From positions 167,722 to 231,721 of the forward strand of contig JACKPT010000004.1 of assembly GCA_024233345.1 (NCBI GenBank): a DNA stretch of 64,000 nucleotides, written 5' to 3'. Numbering within the stretch: the stretch's first letter is position 1; each line of letters starts with the position of its first letter. The notes beneath the pieces were generated by a model, which did not search any database, was not told where the DNA came from, and saw only the letters and a list, made by a program, of their open reading frames with translations. Below are positions 46,120 through 55,755 of this stretch, piece after piece. The position numbers and the translations under genes are program-made. The stretch comes from Verrucomicrobiota bacterium (GTDB lineage Bacteria; Verrucomicrobiota; Kiritimatiellia; CAIVKH01).

Positions 46120-46638
46120 TTACAGACCCGGCAGTGCGGTGAGCGGGTCGCGCAGGGTGACGATTTCCCCATCGGAGTAGAGCACATGATACCCCCCGAA
46201 ATGGGGCGGTGGAATCTCCGGCGCCAGGGCCTGGGCATCCACCAGAAGCCACTGCCGCTCCTCCGGCTTGCCGGTGAGATTGGCCCCGTTCATCGCGGGA
46301 TTCCAAATATAGGATAGCCCCTGCTTCTGGAGCTTGGTGTGCCCGGCCGGGCAGATACAGGCTTCCGGAGGCAGGCCGAAACTCTCCAGCACCAGCCGGA
46401 TGCTGTCGGCATCGACAAAGGGCTCGTCGGGATAATAGGCGAGGGTTGGCAGCGCTCCCTTTTCCAGTTCATATTGCTCCAGGGCCTGATAGATCGTCCC
46501 CATGTTTTCCCGGCATTCGGCATCCATGCGCACCTGATTCAACACCCAGTACAGCGAGCCGATCACCGCCGCCGCGATGACCCCGAAGAACAACAGTTTC
46601 AGCACCACACTGCCGTGGTTGGTCCGGGATGCATTCAT
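46120..46638 (-). CDS. pseudopilin-like membrane-anchored protein
   Basis: Protein of 172 residues. One N-terminal hydrophobic helix (VLKLLFFGVIAAAVIGSLYWVLNQV) is followed by CRENMGTIYQALEQYELEKGALP, the typical post-helix segment of type II secretion pseudopilins and DUF1559-like proteins. The usual GFTLIE cleavage motif is absent. The C-terminal part holds a CICPAGH stretch and a short beta-rich end (YHVLYSDGEIVTLRD). It overlaps the kinase gene by ATGA. Function is unknown; kinase partner or target is a possibility. Confidence 0.7.
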   Translation of the reverse strand: MNASRTNHGSVVLKLLFFGVIAAAVIGSLYWVLNQVRMDAECRENMGTIYQALEQYELEKGALPTLAYYPDEPFVDADSIRLVLESFGLPPEACICPAGHTKLQKQGLSYIWNPAMNGANLTGKPEERQWLLVDAQALAPEIPPPHFGGYHVLYSDGEIVTLRDPLTALPGL

Positions 46639-48344
46639 CGCAATTCACTCCTGAGTACTCGCGCGAAGGGGGCCGGCCAGTCGGAGGTGGGGGTGGACGA
46701 CTGCAGTACCATGCGCAGTGCCTCGGCATACGCTTCCTGGTCGTTATTCATCCGGTGGCGGACCGCGATGGCCATCAGGGCATCATTCTGAAACCGAAAG
46801 GGCATGTAAGGAATGCGCTGCGCCAGTTGGTCGGTCGACAACTCGCCGGAAAGACACAAGATCGAATCGCGAATCGGTCCCGCCGGGGGGAGGCTGTGCA
46901 TGCCCAGCAGTTCGATGGCCTCCGCACGGTTTCCCCCGATCAGCGAGAGCATCAAGGCCTCCAACTGGGCATGTCCGAAGGTTGCCGGTGACGCATCGAG
47001 GTTGCGGATGATGGACCGATAAATGTCCAGCGCCACCGGAAGATCTCCGGTCAGAAGCATGCAGCGGGCCAGATCCAGCTCCGCGATCGCCGCGGTGCGC
47101 CGGTCCCCGATCCGCAAGCTGATCTCCACGGCAACGCGCAAATCGCCGGAAGCTTCCTGCCAGTCCCCGGATTGCATCCGTCGGCGGGCGGACCGGATAT
47201 GCTGCCATGCCCCGGCATTGGTTTTGGCGTTGTCCGTTCCGGGCCGACTGACAACCTGGGCGGCATAATTCCGCAACGACAACAGCGTGCGCAAATTATC
47301 ATGCCGGGTACTGATCATTTGCTGGCGGAAGAACAACCATGCGGTGGAAAGAATCATCACCATCACAAACGCTGCGACAAAAAACTGGTCATATCGCTTG
47401 ACCAGAAACAGCACCTGTTCCCAGTAGGAAAACAGGCGGGCGGTGACGTGGCGTCCGGCCAGAACCCGTTCGAGATCTCCGGCAAAAGCTTCCGCATCGG
47501 GATAGCGTTTGTCCGGATGTTTTTCGATGGCTTTGAGAATCACCGCTTCAAGATCCGGGGATAGATCCCGACGGTAGTGACGGGGTCGGCGGGGATGCTC
47601 GTGCTTGACGGCCTCGAGAACCTGCTTGACCGGCGAGTTGTGCTGGGAGGAGTAGGGGAGGGCATTTGTCAGGGCTTCATAGAGGACCACCCCCAGGGAA
47701 TAGATATCACTGGCCGGTCCCACCCGCTCCGACCGGGCCTGTTCGGGCGACATGTACAGCGGGGTGCCGGTGAGGGCCCCCGATACCGTGCAGGAGGGCC
47801 AGTCAATCAGGGCCGCCACCCCGAAGTCCGACAGCATCGGTTCCCCGAATTCATCGATCATGATGTTGGTCGGCTTCACATCCCGGTGAACAATCCCCCG
47901 GGAGTGCGCATAGTGCAGCGCCCGCGCAATCTTGACGACAATCCGGACAATCTCCTCCACCGTCATCGAGGTGGTTTCCAGGCAGTCGTCGAGGGTTTTG
48001 CTGTTCAGCACCGGTTCCATCACAATGAAGTGATAGGGACCTTCCCGCCCGGTCGCGTAGACCTTCATGATGTTGGGATGGCGACGGAGCTTCTTGGTCG
48101 CCTCTGCTTCCCGGCGGAATCGCTCCAGCATGGTCGGGGAAACCCCCGGGCCCTCCTGAAACAGCTTGATCGCCACCTCGTGGCCGGTGGCATCCCGGGC
48201 CAGATACACCGTGGCCATCGATCCATGGCCGAGGGTTTTCTCGACAACAAACTCTCCGACCCGAAACCCCTTGCCGGGATACCGAACTTCTTCCCCGGGG
48301 AGTGTACCTCCCGTTTCGGAAGACGATGGTTCCTGATGTGTCAT
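46635..48344 (-). CDS. PknB-type Ser/Thr protein kinase, membrane-spanning
   Basis: Eukaryotic-like kinase of 569 residues. The glycine loop (LGHGSMATVYLARD), Lys60 (VAIKLF), catalytic loop with Asp155 (IVHRDVKPTNIMID), DFG at 173-175 and APE-equivalent SPEQAR are all present, so it should be active. A membrane helix at ~319-339 (FFVAAFVMVMILSTAWLFF) is followed by a helical, TPR-like extracytoplasmic region of ~230 residues that may sense or bind partners. It is co-transcribed with the pseudopilin-like gene. Confidence 0.92.
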   Translation of the reverse strand: MTHQEPSSSETGGTLPGEEVRYPGKGFRVGEFVVEKTLGHGSMATVYLARDATGHEVAIKLFQEGPGVSPTMLERFRREAEATKKLRRHPNIMKVYATGREGPYHFIVMEPVLNSKTLDDCLETTSMTVEEIVRIVVKIARALHYAHSRGIVHRDVKPTNIMIDEFGEPMLSDFGVAALIDWPSCTVSGALTGTPLYMSPEQARSERVGPASDIYSLGVVLYEALTNALPYSSQHNSPVKQVLEAVKHEHPRRPRHYRRDLSPDLEAVILKAIEKHPDKRYPDAEAFAGDLERVLAGRHVTARLFSYWEQVLFLVKRYDQFFVAAFVMVMILSTAWLFFRQQMISTRHDNLRTLLSLRNYAAQVVSRPGTDNAKTNAGAWQHIRSARRRMQSGDWQEASGDLRVAVEISLRIGDRRTAAIAELDLARCMLLTGDLPVALDIYRSIIRNLDASPATFGHAQLEALMLSLIGGNRAEAIELLGMHSLPPAGPIRDSILCLSGELSTDQLAQRIPYMPFRFQNDALMAIAVRHRMNNDQEAYAEALRMVLQSSTPTSDWPAPFARVLRSELR

Positions 48345-48404
48345 GGCCGATCCGGTTGCATCCGGGTTGGGATTCCGCGGTCTCCTCCGGCCGCGGAGAC
48401 CGGA

Positions 48405-49070
48405 TCAATCGACCCGGACGGCTTCCAAAATCTCGATGGGCTCTGTGGGCACGTTCTGCTGTCCCATATGATTTCCGGTGGGCACGCCCTTGATTGCATC
48501 GACAACCTCCATGCCCTCGATGACCTTTCCAAACACGCAATACCCGAAGCCGCGCTGGTCGGGCGACTTGAAGTTCAGAAAATCATTGTCCACGACATTG
48601 ATGAAGAACTGGCTGGTGGCACTATCCACGATCATGGTGCGGGCCATGGCCAGGGTCCCCCGGTCATTCTTGAGCCCGTTTTGAGCCTCGTTTTTGATCG
48701 GGGCGTCGGTGGGCTTCTGCTGCATGTCCCGGGTGAATCCGCCCCCCTGGATCATGAAACCATCAATGACCCGGTGAAAAATGGTGCCGTTGTAGTGGCC
48801 CTTGCTCACATAGGAGAGAAAATTTTCCACGGAGAGAGGCGCCTCTTCGGGGAACAGTTCAATTTTAATATCGCCTTTGGATGTTTTCAATACCACCACC
48901 GGATTGCCTCCTTGTTGATGTTCTGGTTGTTCGAGTTCGGGTTGAGAATCATCAGCCAGTACGGTCGGTTCCGGATTGGCGGTGTCGGGCATTTCCGGGA
49001 CGGGCGGGGTGGCGGCAAACAGGTGGCCGGAAAGGCCGAGGATACACCATGCACTCAATAACGTTTTCAT
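48405..49070 (-). CDS. secreted cyclophilin-type peptidyl-prolyl isomerase
   Basis: Periplasmic proline isomerase of 221 residues from the ATG at 49070, which follows AAGGAG. A signal peptide (TLLSAWCILGLSGHLFAA) and an acidic/Pro linker precede the cyclophilin core: SKGDIKIELFPEEAP, NFLSYVSKGHYNGTIFHRVIDGFMIQGG, SATSQFFINVVDN, FGYCVFGKVIEGMEVVD. The active-site Arg (FHRV) and Phe/Met/Gln set are kept. It would assist folding of secreted proteins. Confidence 0.93.
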   Translation of the reverse strand: MKTLLSAWCILGLSGHLFAATPPVPEMPDTANPEPTVLADDSQPELEQPEHQQGGNPVVVLKTSKGDIKIELFPEEAPLSVENFLSYVSKGHYNGTIFHRVIDGFMIQGGGFTRDMQQKPTDAPIKNEAQNGLKNDRGTLAMARTMIVDSATSQFFINVVDNDFLNFKSPDQRGFGYCVFGKVIEGMEVVDAIKGVPTGNHMGQQNVPTEPIEILEAVRVD

Positions 49071-49295
49071 TCGGGTTTGCTCCTTCTTGCGTGAATGCAA
49101 ACAGTGTAGCGGGATTCTCGCATGAATCAAGCCGTGAGCTTGAACCCAGACCGTGACCGCAGGCTTGCCCCGCATCCAACCCGTCGATAGTGTACTGGCG
49201 CATCAGGTGCCGCCAAATGGAATCCGGAGGGATGTAATCGTGTATGACCTACAACAGAGCTTGAGCTGGTTGGCCGTGAAGAGGGGGGAGCGCCA

Positions 49296-50384
49296 ATGAG
49301 CGGAGAACAAACGGTAAAAGTTGCCCTCGGTGACCGGAGTTATCCGATTCGGATCGGTTCCGGTCTCCTGGCCGGCCTCGGTGAGGCCTGCGCGGATCGT
49401 TTGACGGGGCGCACGGTGATGGTGGTGTCGGACCAACAGGTCGATGAGCTCTATGGCTATACCGCCGAGGCCTCCCTTGCCTCCGCCGGTTTTACCGTCC
49501 ATCGCGAAGTGGTTCCGGCCGGCGAAACCAGCAAGTGCGCCGAGGTTCTGACCCGGCTTCAGGAGCAGGCGGCCGGATACCGACTCGACCGCCGGTCGGC
49601 AATCGTGGCGCTTGGCGGCGGAGTGGTGGGCGATCTTGCCGGCTTTCTGGCCGCGACATTTCTGCGCGGGATCGACTTCATTCAGGTTCCCACCTCCCTG
49701 TTGGCCATGGTCGACAGCTCGGTGGGAGGGAAAACCGGCATCAACCTCAAGCAGGGCAAAAACCTGGTCGGCAGTTTTCACCAGCCCCGGCTCGTTCTGG
49801 CCGATACCTCGGTGTTGCAAACCCTCCCCGATCGCGAACGCCGGGCCGGCCTCGCCGAGGTCATTAAATATGGGGTCATTCGCGATGCCGGCCTGTTTGG
49901 TTTTATCGAGGCAAATCTGTCCGGTCTGTTGGCCCTCGACGATGTTCCGGTGCGGCACATCGTGGCCAGAAGCTGTGAAATCAAGGCCGAGGTGGTGTCG
50001 AAGGATGAGACCGAGGGCGGGGTTCGGGCCATCCTGAACTTTGGCCACACCGTCGGCCATGCCATCGAGGCGGTTACCTCGTATGGTGAAATTCTGCACG
50101 GCGAAGCCATCGCCATCGGCATGGTGTTTGCCGGGCGGGTCTCGGTACGGGAATTGGGTTTTCCCGAGGCGGATCAGCAGCGGTTGGAAGCTCTGTTGGC
50201 GGCGACAGGGTTGCCGGTGCGCGCGCCCCACTGTTCCTGGGATGCGCTGCGGCGGGTCATGGAAACCGACAAGAAGGCCGCTTCGGGCATTCCCCGGTTT
50301 GTGCTGGCCCGCGCCCTCGGTGAAGCGGTGTTCGGGAATGAGGTGAGCGAACCGGTGCTGTCGGCGGTCTGGGAAAGCCTGTAG
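49296..50384 (+). CDS. aroB: 3-dehydroquinate synthase
   Basis: NAD- and metal-dependent enzyme of 362 residues that closes the DAHP ring in the shikimate pathway. Motifs are typical: VPAGETSK, ALGGGVVGDLAGFLAATFLRGIDFIQVPTSLLAMVDSSVGGKTGIN, the metal ligands in EVIKYG and FGHTVGHAIE, and LHGEAIAIGM. The start has GGGGAG ahead. A sodium:alanine symporter gene follows by 16 bases. The long frame on the opposite strand (49203-50735) is an antisense shadow. Confidence 0.97.
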   Translation: MSGEQTVKVALGDRSYPIRIGSGLLAGLGEACADRLTGRTVMVVSDQQVDELYGYTAEASLASAGFTVHREVVPAGETSKCAEVLTRLQEQAAGYRLDRRSAIVALGGGVVGDLAGFLAATFLRGIDFIQVPTSLLAMVDSSVGGKTGINLKQGKNLVGSFHQPRLVLADTSVLQTLPDRERRAGLAEVIKYGVIRDAGLFGFIEANLSGLLALDDVPVRHIVARSCEIKAEVVSKDETEGGVRAILNFGHTVGHAIEAVTSYGEILHGEAIAIGMVFAGRVSVRELGFPEADQQRLEALLAATGLPVRAPHCSWDALRRVMETDKKAASGIPRFVLARALGEAVFGNEVSEPVLSAVWESL

Positions 50385-50400
50385 AAAGGAAGAGGGGTCG

Positions 50401-51768
50401 ATGAAAATTGGAGAATGGATCAGCGCGATCGATGGGTTCATCTGGGGCCCCCCCTTGATGATTCTTCTTGTCGGCACCGGCTTGTACCTGACCGTGCGCA
50501 CCGGGTTCGTCCAGTTGCTCGGGTTTCGGCATGGATTCAAAATTTTGCGCGGACACTTCGACCACGCCGACGATCCGGGAGAGATCAGCCATTTCCGGGC
50601 CCTCTCGACGGCCCTGTCCGCCACCATCGGCACCGGCAATATTGTCGGGGTGGCAGCGGCCATTCTCACTGGCGGTCCCGGCGCGGTCTTCTGGATGTGG
50701 ATCACTGCGATGGTCGGTATGGCCACGAAGTTCACCTCCTGTACGCTGGCGGTCCACTATCGGCGCATCGATGAATCAGGGGAGGCTCACGGTGGCCCCA
50801 TGCACTTTATCGAGCTGGGGATGGGGCCCCAATGGAAATGGCTGGCGGTGTTGTTCGCGGTCTTTACCGCGGTGGCCAGTTTCGGGATCGGTAATATGTT
50901 TCAGGCCAACAATGTCGCGGCGGCGGTGAATACCCTGGTCAGCGGGCATGAGACGGTTTCTTCGAGCACCCTGAATCTGGCGGTCGGGGTAGTCATGGCC
51001 GGTTTGGTCGGGGTGGTCATTATCGGCGGCATCAAACGGATCGCTGCCCTTGCCGCCTGGCTGGTCCCATTCATGTGTGCGTTTTATGTGATTACCGGTT
51101 TGTTCATCCTGGCGCGAAATATCGAGGCGATCCCCGCTGGGTTCGCCCTGATTTTTTCCAGCGCGTTCCATGCCCCCGAGGCGGTGGCGGGCGGCTTGCT
51201 GGGCGGAGTCATCCGGTCCGGGGTGGCCCGCGGACTGTTTTCCAATGAAGCCGGCTTGGGTTCGGCGGCGATGGCCCATGGCGCCGCTCGCACCAAAGAA
51301 CCGGTGCGCGAAGGGCTGGTGGCCATGCTGGGGCCGTTTATTGATACCCTCGTGATTTGCACCATCACCGCCCTGGTGATTATCTGCACCGGGGCCCATG
51401 AAATGGACATCGCCAAGGGCAAGCTGACCAGCGCCGCCTTTGAGACCGCGATCGCCGGCTCCGGACGGCTGGTGTCCGTCGCCATCATTTTCTTCGCTTT
51501 TTCCACTCTCGTGTCCTGGTCCTACTACGGGGACCGCGCGGTTGATTACCTGTTTGGGAAAAAGGCCGTCCCCTGGTATCGCTGGCTCTATGTCGGGTTT
51601 GTGTTTTTGGGCTCGGTGGTGAAGTTGGGACTGGTCATCGATTTCTGTGACGCGATGAATGGATTGATGGCAATCCCCAACCTGATTGCCTTGCTGGTGC
51701 TGGCTCCGACCGTGGCGATGCTGATCAAGGATTACTTCCACCGGATGAAAGAAGCGAAGCTGCTGTAG
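50401..51768 (+). CDS. AGCS-family sodium:alanine/glycine symporter
   Basis: Membrane transporter of 455 residues with about eleven helices. Family signatures are clear: GTGNIVGVAAAILTGGPGAVFWMWITAMVGMATKFTSCTLAVHYR, VFTAVASFGIGNMFQANNVA, VARGLFSNEAGLGSAAMAHGAA and ALVIICTGAH. It probably imports alanine or glycine with sodium. It lies 16 bases after aroB and may share its transcript. The 150 bases downstream, before the convergent gene, show nothing recognisable. Confidence 0.95.
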   Translation: MKIGEWISAIDGFIWGPPLMILLVGTGLYLTVRTGFVQLLGFRHGFKILRGHFDHADDPGEISHFRALSTALSATIGTGNIVGVAAAILTGGPGAVFWMWITAMVGMATKFTSCTLAVHYRRIDESGEAHGGPMHFIELGMGPQWKWLAVLFAVFTAVASFGIGNMFQANNVAAAVNTLVSGHETVSSSTLNLAVGVVMAGLVGVVIIGGIKRIAALAAWLVPFMCAFYVITGLFILARNIEAIPAGFALIFSSAFHAPEAVAGGLLGGVIRSGVARGLFSNEAGLGSAAMAHGAARTKEPVREGLVAMLGPFIDTLVICTITALVIICTGAHEMDIAKGKLTSAAFETAIAGSGRLVSVAIIFFAFSTLVSWSYYGDRAVDYLFGKKAVPWYRWLYVGFVFLGSVVKLGLVIDFCDAMNGLMAIPNLIALLVLAPTVAMLIKDYFHRMKEAKLL

Positions 51769-51918
51769 AGCAGCTTTATTGAAGAGTTAGAGCCGTTTAA
51801 ATTAATCTGCGGCCGGTCGGTTTGTCACGGGCAGGCCCGGCGAACCGCCGTACGGCCACGGTATTCCTTCGACTGCCCGAGCCGGTCAACGAATGATCGG
51901 GTTTGTCCCCGAGACCGC

Positions 51919-53412
51919 TCAGGATAAATCCGCTTCCTGGCGGATGCGCACAACCCCGTCGCGGCTCAGGAGCATGTTGTAGCCATAGAGGTGATGGCTG
52001 CCGGTCCCGGGATCTTCCAGCTTGAGGATGATGTGCACCGGATACACCCGCTCCGCTTGCACCGTGGCGGGCTTGCCGTCCCGGCAATACTGGAGCTGTT
52101 CATCCGGATCGTCCATGTATTGCAACCAGTTGCCCAGATAGAACCGGAGAATTTCTGTCACCGACTCCAGTCGCGAGTGCATCTTCTTGATCACCGCGCC
52201 CCGAAAGACGATCCGCTTGTGGAATTCAATCACATCCTCCGGCGGAATCAGCGCTCGATGAACGGTGTCGGTCATATACCGAAGCCGCTGGATATCCTCG
52301 GGGACGTGGTGTACCTGGTTGAACGCCACATGCAGACTGCTGTTTCCGATCACCTTGCCGGTTGGGGAAATCAGTTTATTTCTCCGATCCGAAACCAACC
52401 GGGGCAGAAAGCTCAGAAAGACCGCCCGAAGCGTTTCCTTGATCCGGTCCTTGAACGCATACGCCACAATCAGCATCAGGGCGAAGGGCACGCTATTCTG
52501 AGGAAAATAGTGATTAGCGAGAAAGGTGGCGACCACGGCAAACAACATGGCAACCATCGCTGCGACTGCCATCAGCAGGGTGGTCAGGTGTTGTACCGAT
52601 CGCATTTTCTCCTGGGTCATGTAGTAGGTTTTCTGTGCCCATTTTTTGAGCATGCTCTCCTGTTGTAGAAAGGCAAAATTCTGATCCGAGGATGCCGGAT
52701 CGACCTGTGACGGAAAGCCTCGCGAGGCGCGATAGATCGCCTCGACCTCCAGTTTCCGGCTAACCTCCGCCTCCAGGTCGTCCAGCCCTTCCCGGCGATT
52801 GCACAATCCATGCAGCCGGAAGTAAAACTTCTCGGTGGAGAGACTGATGGATTCATCCGACCATTCAAAGGCTTGGCGAAGGGGGTCTGGAATATTCGCC
52901 TCGAGAAACCGCGGCCGCAGTTCCTGGCGGAGTTGAGCGAGGATGGCCTCCATATCCCGCAGTGTACTCTGGGCCTGGTGTACCGCGTCTTTCCGGGTGC
53001 CCTCCACCCCCGCGAGCTTTTTCAATTGCCGCAAGGTATCCTTCAGTTGCCGCTGGTAGATGTTGATCAGGCTCTTCAGTTCAAACTCAACCGACTTCTC
53101 GTCGAGATCCCCGCCCACTTTAGCCTTATTCAGATAGCGGGGAATCCGCACAAACGGGCTTTTGTCATTGGCCGGGTCCAGCAGCATTTGGAGCGACATC
53201 ATCGGGGTTGTAAACCGGGTATAGGAGATAATGTCCTGCAAAAAAGATTTCACCCCATACCGGGAGGCGGTCATCTGAAGCTGCGGTGGAAAAAACAGGT
53301 ACACGCTGATCCGATAGCGCACCTTCTTGCGGTGCCAGGCCAGCGGACAGGTGAGCTGGAGCTCCAGTTGCTGTTTGCCGTGGGTGGTGACCCGGCAGGT
53401 AAATTCATTCAT
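51919..53412 (-). CDS. conserved hypothetical membrane protein with coiled-coil
   Basis: Protein of 497 residues that I do not recognise. The first ~50 residues look beta-rich. A helical, partly coiled-coil region at ~105-180 follows (SLINIYQRQLKDTLRQLKKL). Two adjacent membrane helices at ~278-318 (LLMAVAAMVAMLFAVVATFLA, FALMLIVAYAF) precede a soluble C-terminal domain of ~170 residues with basic patches and an ending KLEDPGTGSHHLYGYNMLLSRDG. There is no signal peptide and no catalytic motif. It is single, between the convergent symporter gene and the TPR lipoprotein. Confidence 0.8.
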   Translation of the reverse strand: MNEFTCRVTTHGKQQLELQLTCPLAWHRKKVRYRISVYLFFPPQLQMTASRYGVKSFLQDIISYTRFTTPMMSLQMLLDPANDKSPFVRIPRYLNKAKVGGDLDEKSVEFELKSLINIYQRQLKDTLRQLKKLAGVEGTRKDAVHQAQSTLRDMEAILAQLRQELRPRFLEANIPDPLRQAFEWSDESISLSTEKFYFRLHGLCNRREGLDDLEAEVSRKLEVEAIYRASRGFPSQVDPASSDQNFAFLQQESMLKKWAQKTYYMTQEKMRSVQHLTTLLMAVAAMVAMLFAVVATFLANHYFPQNSVPFALMLIVAYAFKDRIKETLRAVFLSFLPRLVSDRRNKLISPTGKVIGNSSLHVAFNQVHHVPEDIQRLRYMTDTVHRALIPPEDVIEFHKRIVFRGAVIKKMHSRLESVTEILRFYLGNWLQYMDDPDEQLQYCRDGKPATVQAERVYPVHIILKLEDPGTGSHHLYGYNMLLSRDGVVRIRQEADLS

Positions 53413-53505
53413 CGGGACAGCATACCATGGCCGCCCGCCACGACAATCAGTATGTTAGGGAATGGTTAGCGCGGGGCGTTCTCCCGCGAATTTCACGACC
53501 TCAGG

Positions 53506-55602
53506 CTATCTGGCTTCGGTCTGCACTTCGGTTGGCTCGATGGCTTCCGGGGCGACATCGATGGAGGATTCAGGTGCTCCGGTCTCCCCGGCCTGGACCG
53601 CGTGGTTGTCGGGCGACACCTGCCGGACCTGGTCGATCTTCTCCTCGATGACGGCATTGCCGGGCTCCAGCTCCAGAGCTTTGCCCCAGTGGGTCAGGGC
53701 CTCATCAACCCGTCCCAGCTTGTGGTAGGTATCGCCAAGGTGGTCGTGTAGGGTCGGGTCATCGTCGAGCAAACCCACCGCCCGCTCCAGCTCCTTGCGC
53801 GCCAATTCGTAGTCTCCGCGCTGATAATAGATCCATCCCAGGGTGTCGATAAACGCCGGATTGTCCGGCTCCAGGGCGAGGGCGAGATCGACATAATCAA
53901 ATGCGAGGTCCAGGTTTTCTCCGCGCTCGGCATTCATGTAGGCGAGATAATTATGAGCATCGGCGAAGTCGGGTTTCAGCTCGATGGCGCGGAGGAAGAG
54001 CTCCTCGGCCCGGTCATACGCCTTGATCCGTTCATTGGCGGCGGCATACCAGAAATAAAAACCTTCATCCAGGGACTCCTGATCATCGGTTTCGTTGGCG
54101 AGGGCTTCCGCAGCATCAAAGTGAGCGACCGCCTCGGGGTATCGCTCCACTTGTTTGTTGAGCAAGGCCAGCTGGGTCTCAACATAGACAGTCTTGGGAA
54201 GTTCATCGGAGAGGGTTGCCAGAATGTCCAGTCCGGAGGAGATCAGGGCCGGATCCCGTTTTTTCCACAGGTGGGAGAAATAGCGGGGAAGCGCTTCCGG
54301 ATCTTCGTCCATTGCCTGCTTGATTTTTTCGGCGGCGAGATTGAGTTGGCCGTGGTGCTGATAGGCCAAGCCGTAATTCAGCCAGAAGTTGGGCAGGGAG
54401 GGCACGGTATCGCTTTCGCGATAGAAGGCGGCGGCCCGCTCGAAATCGGCGAGGGCCTCTTTGTCCTCATCGCGGGCCATGGCCAGGTAAGCCCGCAACT
54501 CATAGAGCCGGGGCTCATGGGGGAGCTGAACCAGGGCCTGGTCAATCACCTCCCCGGCTTCCTCCTGGCGGTCCTCGCCGATGAGCAGAAAGATTCGCTT
54601 GAGGTAGGAGCCGGGCTGATCGGGATACTGCTCCGAGACTTGCCGGTACTGCTCGATCGCGTCATCCATCCGGTCGAATTGTTCATAGAGTTCGCCGATC
54701 ATGAACGCCACCTGCTCCGGTCGCTCAGCAGTTGCGGCAAAGTTCTGCAAGAGCTCCACGGCCTTGTCGGCATCCTTCAGGCTCAGCAACCCGGCAAGAA
54801 TTTTCCGTTGCAACTGGGGCTCGCCGGGGTTGCGGTCATTCAGCCGGAGGAGCAGGGGAAGCGCCTTCTCCACATCGCGTTGGACAAGATACAGGTCGCT
54901 CAGCAGGTACGGCAGGGTTTCGTCCTCCGGATGGTCCTCCGCAGCGGACTCCACGAGGGGAAGAATATCACTGAAATCGACCTCCTCCCCTTGCTGCATC
55001 TGGCGGTACCCTGCGCGAAGGGATAGTTCCGCCAGGGCATAAATCAATTGGAGTTTCTGCTCGCCGGTGGTCTTTTTCAATCCGGTGGTCAGCAGGTCGA
55101 TGGCGGCTCCGGCCTGGTCTTCCCGCAAGAGCAAAGCGGATTCTTCAAGATAGGAGACCGCGAGGTCCGGATGGCGTTTGCGGAGGTCCCGATAAGCTTG
55201 CCGGGCTTCGTCCGGTTGCCCGGCTGCCCGATAGATCAGCCCCAGCAACAACCGGCTTTTGGCGTCCTCCGGGTATTGTTTGACCAGGGCCTGCGCTCGC
55301 TCCAGAGCCTCCCCGGTGCGCTCCTCCTGGATCAGGGTGTAGAGAATCCGCTGCTCAATGGCAATCGGATCATCGACCTGCTGGGAGGCCTGTTGGTAGT
55401 GGTCAAGAGCCGTTTCCTGATCCTGCTCCAACTCGGCGAGAACCGCCCGCCCATAGTGGGCAAGCGATTCCGCAGAGCGCGCGGCATCAGGCGAGGGACC
55501 CGTCTCTCCGGTTCCGCCCAGGGGCGTGACCGTGCCACAACCCGACAGCAAAACAAGAAGGAAGGCGGTTCCGGTACATCTGATCCATTCGGCTACGGTC
55601 AT
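53506..55602 (-). CDS. TPR-repeat lipoprotein
   Basis: Protein of 698 residues with a type II signal peptide ending in LLSGC (Cys22). The rest is almost all TPR-type helical repeats, from LAHYGRAVLAELEQDQETALDHY near the N-terminus to the last canonical copies AHNYLAYMNAERGENLDLAFDYV, FIDTLGWIYYQRGDYELARKEL and LHDHLGDTYHKLGRVDEALTHW. It would be an envelope scaffold protein. The partner is unknown. The small basic protein gene lies just upstream on the same strand. Confidence 0.9.
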   Translation of the reverse strand: MTVAEWIRCTGTAFLLVLLSGCGTVTPLGGTGETGPSPDAARSAESLAHYGRAVLAELEQDQETALDHYQQASQQVDDPIAIEQRILYTLIQEERTGEALERAQALVKQYPEDAKSRLLLGLIYRAAGQPDEARQAYRDLRKRHPDLAVSYLEESALLLREDQAGAAIDLLTTGLKKTTGEQKLQLIYALAELSLRAGYRQMQQGEEVDFSDILPLVESAAEDHPEDETLPYLLSDLYLVQRDVEKALPLLLRLNDRNPGEPQLQRKILAGLLSLKDADKAVELLQNFAATAERPEQVAFMIGELYEQFDRMDDAIEQYRQVSEQYPDQPGSYLKRIFLLIGEDRQEEAGEVIDQALVQLPHEPRLYELRAYLAMARDEDKEALADFERAAAFYRESDTVPSLPNFWLNYGLAYQHHGQLNLAAEKIKQAMDEDPEALPRYFSHLWKKRDPALISSGLDILATLSDELPKTVYVETQLALLNKQVERYPEAVAHFDAAEALANETDDQESLDEGFYFWYAAANERIKAYDRAEELFLRAIELKPDFADAHNYLAYMNAERGENLDLAFDYVDLALALEPDNPAFIDTLGWIYYQRGDYELARKELERAVGLLDDDPTLHDHLGDTYHKLGRVDEALTHWGKALELEPGNAVIEEKIDQVRQVSPDNHAVQAGETGAPESSIDVAPEAIEPTEVQTEAR

Positions 55603-55643
55603 GGTTGATCCTAAGACAACAGACCGGGCCGAGGCCCGGCGCG

Positions 55644-55733
55644 TTATTTCTTTTTATGGCGATTGGAAGCGGAACGTTTTTTCCGCTTGTGCTTCGCCAT
55701 TTTCTTCCGGCGTTTCTTTTTAACTGAACCCAT
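55644..55733 (-). CDS. 29-residue AURKAIP1/COX24-domain small basic protein
   Basis: A tiny protein, about half Lys and Arg: MGSVKKKRRKKMAKHKRKK opens it and it ends RHKKK. This matches the AURKAIP1/COX24 domain proteins that many bacteria encode as ~30-60 residue ribosome-associated peptides; in mitochondria the domain belongs to a small-subunit ribosomal protein. AAGGTGA lies 5 bases before the ATG. A CCGGGCC-TC-GGCCCGG hairpin follows the stop (55624-55640) but has no clear T run. It sits between hisG and the TPR lipoprotein. Confidence 0.85.
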   Translation of the reverse strand: MGSVKKKRRKKMAKHKRKKRSASNRHKKK

Positions 55734-55755
55734 TGTTCACCTTCTGTTCGATGCG

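Noticed and set aside
49203..50735. 510-residue open frame opposite aroB
   Set aside because: Antisense shadow of the intact aroB gene; its translation shows no protein-like pattern.
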